Shown: positions 49,111 through 55,115 of the stretch, in pieces | Numbering within the stretch: the stretch's first letter is position 1 | Layout: every line of letters starts with the position of its first letter | Assembly (NCBI RefSeq): GCF_000189415.1 | Contig: NC_015144.1 | Location: forward strand, 1,245,501-1,309,500 | Direction: 5' to 3' | Source of the DNA: Weeksella virosa DSM 16922 | Lineage (GTDB): Bacteria; Bacteroidota; Bacteroidia; Flavobacteriales; Weeksellaceae | Length of the DNA stretch: 64,000 bases | Notes under the pieces: model-generated | Seen by the model: the letters and a program-made list of their open reading frames with translations, nothing else | Databases searched by the model: none | Told to the model about the DNA's origin: nothing | Made by a program: the position numbers and the translations under genes

Positions 49111-49318
49111 TGTGTGCGATCACCTCGGTAAGGTACAATTTTTGAAGAACCAAAATCAGTATTATGATGCTGAGACGTCGTTACATTACAATACCTTTAG
49201 GTATTATGACCCAGAGCTAGGTCGCTTTATCAGCCAAGACCCGATCGGCTTGATGGGAGGGATTAACCTCTATCAATACGCCCCGAACCCGGTGGAGTGG
49301 GTGGATCCGTTGGGGTGG
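49111..49318 (+). repeat. Rhs core tip, copy B
   Basis: The first 181 bases (49111-49291) are identical to copy A 47787-47967, including the same internal deletion relative to copy D. It ends at [12 protein letters not shown]. Its left end falls abruptly inside unrelated coding sequence. Confidence 0.88.
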
Positions 49319-49594
49319 AAAACTCGCTCTAGTACATTGCAAAGACTTTGGAAAGATTATGTCGGACAGCCTCATGTTTTCGCAGAAATTCATCATGGTT
49401 TCCCTGAAGAGTTTGCAGATAGATTTAAAAGATTAGCTGATATTGATGTTAATAATCCGAAATTTTTCTTTAATCTCTCGCCTGAAAGACATAGATTAAC
49501 TAGAGGTAGAGGTGTACATACTAATAGTTCTAGAGTTGGCAAGAATTGGAACAAAGTATTTGATGGTTTGTTAGATTATGTTGAAAAACAATGA
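49112..49594 (+). CDS. Orphan Rhs tip B with HH/N/H-type nuclease toxin
   Basis: A GTG at 49112 would give 160 aa. Residues 1-69 are Rhs core; the rest is a ~90-aa toxin with [20 protein letters not shown], then [19 protein letters not shown]. The HH, Asn and later His are spaced as in small HNH-fold nucleases, related by eye to AHH/DUF2380-like toxins. The exact subgroup is uncertain. No normal start or promoter is seen, so it is probably silent in place. A 37-aa ORF and then an immunity-type gene follow. Confidence 0.65.
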   Translation: MCDHLGKVQFLKNQNQYYDAETSLHYNTFRYYDPELGRFISQDPIGLMGGINLYQYAPNPVEWVDPLGWKTRSSTLQRLWKDYVGQPHVFAEIHHGFPEEFADRFKRLADIDVNNPKFFFNLSPERHRLTRGRGVHTNSSRVGKNWNKVFDGLLDYVEKQ

Positions 49595-49708
49595 ATGGAT
49601 AAAGAAACAGCTAAAGATTTCCTTGAAAAACGACTGAGAGATTTAGCAAGAAAAGAAAGAATCGGTAAATATTCTGCTGACGCAGTAAAAAATAGACCTT
49701 GTAAGTAA
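49595..49708 (+). CDS. Small ORF between toxin B and its immunity gene
   Basis: A 37-aa ORF starts at the ATG directly after the toxin B stop (TGAATG). It is highly charged (FLEKRLRDLARKERIGKYSA) and ends NRPCK. It could be a tiny coupled gene, or the remnant tail of an older toxin displaced by toxin B. No RBS is evident. I do not recognise it. Confidence 0.3.
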   Translation: MDKETAKDFLEKRLRDLARKERIGKYSADAVKNRPCK

Positions 49709-49736
49709 TCTAGTTAACATGGATAAAGGAGATAAA

Positions 49737-50243
49737 ATGAAACTGATTAACTCAAATGAGCTTTTTAATTTCCTTGAAAAACTTGATCCTGTCATTAAAG
49801 ATAAAGGTAGAATCCCTCAAATTGATAAAAAATATACTGAGTTTATTCATCAGTTTAAAGAGGTTAGTATTACACCGGATATTGTGTTATATGGCTATCG
49901 GAAGGCGATTGAGTGGAATAAGCGAGCATCCGATAATAATTTGCCACAAAATTTGTGGCTTATAGGGCAGTCAGGGCAAGGAGATGAATGGTTTTTGAAT
50001 GAACAAACCAAAACCGTATTCTTTTTTGACCATAATCAGGGGGAATATGGGGGATTAGAGAATTTTTTAAATCTGCAGATTGATTTCACTGGTTTTCTTA
50101 GGATGGGTTTTTTGCTTGCGAAGTTAGAGCAGAGACTTGAAAAAGACCAAAGTATAGATGAATTTAAGCAGGTAGTCATGGGACTAATGAATAGTATTCA
50201 CCCTCAATTATTTGAGATGTTTCCTTATAAATATTTCGATTGA
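49737..50243 (+). CDS. SUKH-like immunity protein for toxin B
   Basis: I start at the ATG at 49737 (168 aa), because AAAGGAG sits 5 bp upstream (49725-49731); an ATG at 49719 precedes that site. The sequence has NLWLIGQSGQGDEWFLNEQT and FFFDHNQGEYGGLENFLNLQ, a pattern like SMI1/KNR4-superfamily immunity proteins. It lies ~140 bp after toxin B, with a 37-aa ORF between. The pairing with toxin B is inferred from order. Confidence 0.6.
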   Translation: MKLINSNELFNFLEKLDPVIKDKGRIPQIDKKYTEFIHQFKEVSITPDIVLYGYRKAIEWNKRASDNNLPQNLWLIGQSGQGDEWFLNEQTKTVFFFDHNQGEYGGLENFLNLQIDFTGFLRMGFLLAKLEQRLEKDQSIDEFKQVVMGLMNSIHPQLFEMFPYKYFD

Positions 50244-50276
50244 TTGTTCCTAGTCAGAAAAGTAGACAAACTCTCT

Positions 50277-50400
50277 CTTTAGGTATTATGACCCTAAGCT
50301 AGGTCGCTTTATCAGCCAAGACCCGATCGGCTTGATGGGAGGGATTAACCTCTATCAATACGCCCCGAACCCGGTGGAGTGGGTGGATCCGTGGGGGTGG
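50277..50400 (+). repeat. Rhs core tip, copy C (shortest)
   Basis: From CTTTAGGTATTATGACC to the [12 protein letters not shown] boundary this matches copies A, B and D, apart from CCAGAG changed to CCTAAG (DPEL to DPKL). By my count 37 of the 60 bases at 50341-50400 are G or C, far above the surroundings. Confidence 0.88.
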
Positions 50401-50820
50401 CATCCTGCTTTGGTTAGGCAAGTTCTTCGAAATGGCGTGATTTTGGTGGGAGGCTTGTCAAGGGCTGGAAAACGAGCGCATGGCAATTCTAAGTTAAGCA
50501 GGCGACGGAATCATGTTTATAGAATTGTGGATATAGATACTGGTGATGTTTATAAATGGGGGGACTACAGTAGGATAAGACGTGATGGAAAATCTAGCCG
50601 CGCAGAAAGTCAAGTAAGAAAACTAAACCATGAAGGTGGAAATTTTAAGTCGGAAATTGTTTGTAGAAATTTAACAAGGGCAGAAGCTTTGGCTAAAGAA
50701 CAAGGTTTTGTTAATGCTTATGCAATAGGTGCAATGAGGCGAGATGGAACAGCACGTAACCCTCTTGGTAATAAAAGACCTAAATATCATGAAGTGATAG
50801 TCAACAGTTATGGTAAATAA
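50335..50820 (+). CDS. Orphan Rhs tip C with GIY-YIG/URI-like nuclease toxin
   Basis: The only ATG (50335) lies inside the Rhs core; the frame opens after a TAG near 50262, so the 5' end is truncated. After [12 protein letters not shown] comes a ~135-aa basic toxin. [20 protein letters not shown] resembles the paired motifs of GIY-YIG folds. [31 protein letters not shown] and NPLGNKRP resemble the Tox-URI group. The family call is by eye. The next gene overlaps its end by 11 bp. Confidence 0.6.
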   Translation: MGGINLYQYAPNPVEWVDPWGWHPALVRQVLRNGVILVGGLSRAGKRAHGNSKLSRRRNHVYRIVDIDTGDVYKWGDYSRIRRDGKSSRAESQVRKLNHEGGNFKSEIVCRNLTRAEALAKEQGFVNAYAIGAMRRDGTARNPLGNKRPKYHEVIVNSYGK

Positions 50821-51631
50821 ATACTTAAATGTTCTAGAAATTGTTACCCCTTTTGATGTTGGGGAAAATGGTTGGGCTTGGAAAGTCATTAGTAGTGCTT
50901 TTGAATTTTACGCTCATAGGAAAATTACTTCTGAAAAAATAGATAAATTGGTTATTTATATACTTGATACTCCACCAGAGAAACCATTGAATAAAAGCCC
51001 CGAGGCATTGGGTGTTGTGCAGGTACGTGTTGTTATTGATGGTGAGTATTTCAGGCGGTTAGACTCAAAGCGTGAGTTACTAGAGTTTGCGTATGATGTT
51101 TTTAAAACCACTGTACTTGGTCTAGTTAATGATTATGATCTAAAGCAAGATGAACTCTTAACTGTATTTGCTGCTTTTGAAGCATTAGACTTTGTGTACG
51201 AAGGTGTAGTGAAGAAAATCGATAAGGAGCTGACTTTACGTTGGCATTTAGAGAAACATTTACATTACTTTATCCGAATGACTAGGGAGGACGAAGGCTT
51301 TGATGATATTACCGTTTTGGAAGTAAATGGAGGGGATTTACGTCACTTTGATCGATTCGGTAAGATTAAACGACAAGATAATAAGGTATTAATTCATTGG
51401 AAGAAAAGTAGTTTTTATTCATTGGTGGATTTAGATAGTCATGAAGTCAAAGTTTTATCTGAAAAAGCACTAGCAGGGGATGCGCATCATCAATATATGC
51501 TTGCTCAAGCATATTTTAAGGGGCAATACACAAAAGTGAACGAAAAAGAAGGCATATATTGGCTTAAGTTAGCAGCAGAGAATGGTTACTCACGCGCTAA
51601 AACTATGTTAAAGAAATTAGTTGATGACTAA
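50810..51631 (+). CDS. Immunity-type protein with C-terminal Sel1 repeats
   Basis: This 273-aa protein starts at an ATG overlapping the toxin C end by 11 bp. The first ~210 residues are an unrecognised alpha/beta domain ([20 protein letters not shown], then [20 protein letters not shown]). The last ~60 residues are Sel1-type helical repeats: [20 protein letters not shown] and [20 protein letters not shown]. Sel1 tails are known on some immunity proteins. It should protect against toxin C (inferred from overlap). Confidence 0.6.
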   Translation: MVNKYLNVLEIVTPFDVGENGWAWKVISSAFEFYAHRKITSEKIDKLVIYILDTPPEKPLNKSPEALGVVQVRVVIDGEYFRRLDSKRELLEFAYDVFKTTVLGLVNDYDLKQDELLTVFAAFEALDFVYEGVVKKIDKELTLRWHLEKHLHYFIRMTREDEGFDDITVLEVNGGDLRHFDRFGKIKRQDNKVLIHWKKSSFYSLVDLDSHEVKVLSEKALAGDAHHQYMLAQAYFKGQYTKVNEKEGIYWLKLAAENGYSRAKTMLKKLVDD

Positions 51632-51780
51632 TTTAGCCTTGGTACTTAAAAAAGATGAAGATCGATTCTGCAATTTTTGTTGAGTAATGAAATTCCTAGA
51701 TGTCAGTGTGCTTGCTATATATTTTTTAGTTTTTAATCAAGAGAGCTTGTAAGTCTAGAAATAACAAAAATGGATGAGCG
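51632..51780 (+). other. Non-coding junction before Rhs copy D
   Basis: About 150 AT-rich bases with several stops in each plus-strand frame and no recognisable motif. Rhs homology begins abruptly near 51781. Confidence 0.4.
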
Positions 51781-52236
51781 GTGTATCTCTACGAAGATGG
51801 TCAGTTTGTGCCCTTGGCGCAATACATCAATAGCAGTGATGGACAAGCGGAACTACTGAGCTCACGGGTGTGGCAGGCCGAGTTAGCAGAAGAAACTCAA
51901 GCAGCGCCGAAACTTTTTCATTATGTGTGCGATCACCTCGGTACCCCACAACTGTTGATGAACCAAGGTCAGGACGTGGTGTGGGAGGCCAAGGCCAAAG
52001 CGTGGGGTGAAACCCGTGTCATGAGCCGAGCTGCTACTGATGAGCAGGTGATTAATAATCATCGTTTTCAAGGTTAGTATTATGATGCTGAGACGTTGTT
52101 ACATTACAATACCTTTAGATATTATGACCCAGAGCTAGGTCGCTTTATCAGCCAAGACCCGATCGGCTTGATGGGAGGGATTAACCTCTATTAATACGCC
52201 CCGAACCCGGTGGAGTGGGTGGATCCGTTGGGGTTG
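51781..52236 (+). pseudogene. Rhs core tip, copy D, with two nonsense changes
   Basis: This is the longest core piece: YLYEDGQFVPLAQYINSSDG, VCDHLGTPQLLMNQGQD and VVWEAKAKAWGETRVMSRAA are proteobacterial-style Rhs. In frame, CAG has become TAG in the G-Q-YYDAET segment (~52075), and CAA has become TAA in NLYQYAPN (~52192). Both are C-to-T changes at Gln codons. It ends at [12 protein letters not shown]. The 5' part of the gene is missing. Confidence 0.85.
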
Positions 52237-52644
52237 GCTACTAGAGCTAATAATGGTAAATATCATATTTTTTTCGATTTTATTCTTGATGATAAGAATA
52301 TTTTTTCTAGTGACTCTGTTCAATTTAATCGGGCAAATAAAAAATTATTTGAAGAATTAAACTCTGATCTTTCATTCAGAAGAGATATGCTTAAGAGATA
52401 TCCAGAATTAAGTTCTTGGAAAGTCGACAGCAAATCACCCCCTGGATTGACTTGGCATCATCATGAAGATTTAGGACGATTGTCTTTAGTTGACCGTACA
52501 GATCATAGTTCAAATCATGCTCTTTACCATCCGACAGGCAAAGGAGGTAGAGATATATGGGGTGGAGGTGAAGATGGCAGAAGAGGTAAGCTTGATGGAA
52601 AAACAGGTGAATTAAAAAGTAAAGGATCAAAACCATGCTCATGA
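52210..52644 (+). CDS. WHH-type HNH/EndoVII nuclease toxin domain (Rhs tip D)
   Basis: After the second nonsense codon the frame is open from GTG 52210 (144 aa). The toxin part has SPPGLTWHHHEDLGRLSLVD and DHSSNHALYHPTGKGGRDIW, which fits the WHH subgroup of HNH/EndoVII nucleases (W-H-H then distant His residues). The ORF is intact to its stop, which overlaps the following gene. Because of the upstream stops it can be made only by internal initiation, for which no RBS is seen. Confidence 0.65.
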   Translation: MEWVDPLGLATRANNGKYHIFFDFILDDKNIFSSDSVQFNRANKKLFEELNSDLSFRRDMLKRYPELSSWKVDSKSPPGLTWHHHEDLGRLSLVDRTDHSSNHALYHPTGKGGRDIWGGGEDGRRGKLDGKTGELKSKGSKPCS

Positions 52645-52982
52645 TGAAATCATTTAACTCTATAAATAAATTAGTTGATGCGTTCAAAGAGGATCTAACT
52701 ATAGGCGAACAGATTTGTGTTTATACGAAACCCAATGTTGACGAGTTTGTGCTTGGACAAGAGTATTGGATCGATGATTACCCGGATATTGATGACGATG
52801 ATAATGAAGTCTTTCCATCTGGGGTGATTGGTAATCATTTGGTTTATTTATATTCTGGCCAACAATTCGCCGATGTTATTGGTAACGTCAGTGAGCAAAA
52901 GGCTACTGCGACGTTAAGTGATTATGTTGCTGCCTTAAATTATTATAATCAGCATGATACCTTCATGGATTTTAGTAGTTAA
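52635..52982 (+). CDS. Immunity-type protein for WHH toxin
   Basis: This 115-aa acidic protein (IDDYPDIDDDDNEVFPSGVI) is typical in charge for nuclease immunity proteins. It starts within the toxin end: ATGs at 52635, 52641 and 52644 are all in frame and the 52641 one overlaps the toxin TGA as ATGA. No named family is recognised. It remains intact although its toxin frame is broken upstream. Confidence 0.6.
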   Translation: MLMMKSFNSINKLVDAFKEDLTIGEQICVYTKPNVDEFVLGQEYWIDDYPDIDDDDNEVFPSGVIGNHLVYLYSGQQFADVIGNVSEQKATATLSDYVAALNYYNQHDTFMDFSS

Positions 52983-53398
52983 ATTATCTTGAGAATGCTA
53001 TATAACGACGTTTCACTTTTGCGTTTTATTGCATTTACGAACCCATGCATTGATGTCTGCTCGGTGAACATTTATTTACTTTTGCTTTAAAATATTAAAT
53101 AATTACACCCCCGATTTTTTTTAATAGAAAATGAAAAATATAGCCAAACGAATCTCTTATATAAGAAAATAAAGAAAAGCTATTCCTTAAGCTTAAGTAT
53201 ACTATTATCGATGGAGAGAAGCATAATCTTTTAAAAAAAATGCAAGAGTATTTTGAGGATTATTGTCGTAAACCTGTGGGGTACTAATAAACACTTCTCT
53301 TTAAAACATTCCATAAAAAAACGATAAGTTTCACTTGCATAATTCATTAAAACTTAACTATGATGATGATAGTCATTCATTTTTTGGTTCAAAATTGT
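52983..53398 (+). other. Right flank of the island, mostly non-coding
   Basis: An AT-rich stretch with no intact gene. One frame around 53157-53286 reads KLFLKLKYTIIDGEKHNLLK and ends MQEYFEDYCRKPVGY then stop, which looks like a degraded coding remnant of unknown family. A TTAAGCTTAAG palindrome near 53188 also occurs near 48958. I see no repeat of the tRNA-Met 3' end here. Confidence 0.35.
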
Positions 53399-53406
53399 TA
53401 AATTTG
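53399..53406 (+). promoter_or_regulatory. -7 box for ferredoxin-NADP reductase gene
   Basis: TAAATTTG matches TAnnTTTG. It overlaps an in-frame GTG at 53406, ruling that out as the start; the ATG at 53439 is 32 bp downstream. Confidence 0.55.
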
Positions 53407-53438
53407 TGGACATCAAAAAACGTAAAAAAAATCCAATC

Positions 53439-54491
53439 ATGATAGAAACAGATATCATCATTATAGGCGCTGGACCAACAGGATTATTTGCTGTATTCGA
53501 GGCCGGATTATTAAAACTAAGATGCCATATAATCGATGCTCTTCCACAGCCTGGAGGTCAATTGGCAGAACTATATCCTAAAAAACCAATTTTCGATATT
53601 CCAGGATTCCCAAGCATTGGTGCAGGAGAGTTAATAGACAATTTGATGGAGCAAATAAAACAATTCGAACCAGGATTTACGCTCAATGAAATTGCCACTA
53701 CAGTAGAGAAGCAAGAAGATGAAACCTTTATAGTAACAACCAACCGAGGGACCAAAGTTCACGGAAAAGCCGTTGCAATAGCAGGAGGATTAGGGTCTTT
53801 TGAGCCAAGAAAGCCGTTAATCGACAATATTGCCGATTACGAAGAAAAAGGAGTAGAATATTTTGTTCGTCAGCCCGAAATGTTCCGCGATAAAAAAATT
53901 GTGATTGCAGGAGGAGGTGATTCTGCTTTGGATTGGACGATTTTTTTGTCGGATATAGCAGAAGAAGTTACCCTTGTTCATCGTAGAAACGAGTTCCGTG
54001 GTGCCTTGGATTCGGTAGATAAAGTAATCGAACTGAAAAAATTAGGAAAAGTTAACCTAATTACGCCCGCCGAAATTACAGCAATACAAGGAGACGGAAA
54101 GGTAGAAAAATTAGAGATAGAAAAAGAAGGAGAGAAATTCTATATAGAGACAGATTATTTTATTCCACTTTTTGGTCTATCGCCAAAATTAGGTCCTATT
54201 GCTAATTGGGGATTAGAAATAGAGAAAAATGCAATCAAAGTGAACAATGCACTTGACTATCAGACCAATATAGAAGGTATTTATGCCATAGGAGATATCA
54301 ATACCTATCCAGGAAAATTGAAATTGATACTCTGTGGTTTCCATGAAGCAACCTTGATGTGTCAATCGGTCTATAATCGCTTAAACCCAGGTAAGAAATT
54401 TATCCTGAAATACACAACTGTAGCAGGAGTGGATGGTTTCGATGGAACCCGAAAAGAAGCAGAAAAAGCAGTAGTAAAAGCCATAGAGTAA
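53439..54491 (+). CDS. Ferredoxin--NADP+ reductase (thioredoxin-reductase-like type)
   Basis: I start at the ATG at 53439 (350 aa, MIETDIIIIGAGPTGLFAV), as the upstream GTG sits in the promoter. The fold is that of thioredoxin reductase, with FAD site GAGPTGL, DALPQPGGQLAELYPKKPIFD and NADPH site GGGDSALDWTIFL. The CxxC redox pair of thioredoxin reductase is absent, which marks the TrxR-like FNR group. The C-terminal GIYAIGDINTYPGKLKLILC is canonical. A 2Fe-2S ferredoxin is the next gene and is a plausible partner, though a terminator lies between. Confidence 0.88.
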   Translation: MIETDIIIIGAGPTGLFAVFEAGLLKLRCHIIDALPQPGGQLAELYPKKPIFDIPGFPSIGAGELIDNLMEQIKQFEPGFTLNEIATTVEKQEDETFIVTTNRGTKVHGKAVAIAGGLGSFEPRKPLIDNIADYEEKGVEYFVRQPEMFRDKKIVIAGGGDSALDWTIFLSDIAEEVTLVHRRNEFRGALDSVDKVIELKKLGKVNLITPAEITAIQGDGKVEKLEIEKEGEKFYIETDYFIPLFGLSPKLGPIANWGLEIEKNAIKVNNALDYQTNIEGIYAIGDINTYPGKLKLILCGFHEATLMCQSVYNRLNPGKKFILKYTTVAGVDGFDGTRKEAEKAVVKAIE

Positions 54492-54516
54492 TTCATTGCT
54501 GTGAGAAAATCATCAG

Positions 54517-54549
54517 AAAAACCTTGTTGCTTGCAATAAGGTTTTTTTA
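54517..54549 (+). terminator. Intrinsic terminator after the reductase gene
   Basis: AAAAACCTT/AAGGTTTTT stem with an inner TTG/CAA pairing and a T7 tail. Confidence 0.82.
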
Positions 54550-54700
54550 GTTTTTAAAATAGATAAGCATCAAACTAGAGTACAGAATTCATGTAAAAAG
54601 AAACCGTCCTATGAACCATTCTACCGAAAAAGCTTATATAGATTGAGTTTTTTTTAACCCAAATCTTATTGATGAAGTATCGTAAAGGAGAATAAAATTG

Positions 54701-54708
54701 TATTTTTG
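54701..54708 (+). promoter_or_regulatory. -7 box for the ferredoxin gene
   Basis: TATTTTTG matches TAnnTTTG and ends 25 bp before the ATG at 54734. Confidence 0.55.
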
Positions 54709-54733
54709 TTAGCAACACAAATTCTTAGAAACA

Positions 54734-55066
54734 ATGTCTGATATAAAAGTTACAATCATCGATCGCGAAGGAGTAAGCCACGAAGTTGATGCACCAACCG
54801 ATATGAACATGAATATGATGGAAATTGTGCGTGTATATGAGTTGGTAGAAGAAGGTACCTTTGGGGTTTGTGGTGGAATGGCCATGTGTGCCTCATGTCA
54901 GTGCTATGTAGAATCTCCAGAGACTCCACTGCCAGAGATGAATCCTGATGAAGATGCAATGCTCGCAGAAGCTTTTCACGTGAGAGAAAATAGCCGTTTG
55001 AGCTGTCAATTGGCCGTAACTCCCGAAATAGAAGGATTGGTTTTGCAGATAGCTCCCGAACAATAA
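54734..55066 (+). CDS. 2Fe-2S ferredoxin (adrenodoxin/ISC type)
   Basis: This 110-aa electron carrier has the cluster ligands CGGMAMCASCQC (first, second and third Cys in the C-x5-C-x2-C pattern) and the fourth Cys in RLSCQLAV. The layout fits vertebrate-type ferredoxins used in iron-sulfur assembly and P450 systems. It follows the ferredoxin-NADP reductase gene, which probably reduces it, and precedes polA by ~50 bp. Confidence 0.92.
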   Translation: MSDIKVTIIDREGVSHEVDAPTDMNMNMMEIVRVYELVEEGTFGVCGGMAMCASCQCYVESPETPLPEMNPDEDAMLAEAFHVRENSRLSCQLAVTPEIEGLVLQIAPEQ

Positions 55067-55115
55067 TAGAACAATTATAGTTCTACATTAGAAAATAATA
55101 TATATAAGAACCCGA

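Noticed and set aside
47000..53400. Type VI secretion, integrase or transposase genes in the island
   Set aside because: I read all six frames for such motifs and found only Rhs tips, immunity-type genes and short remnants.
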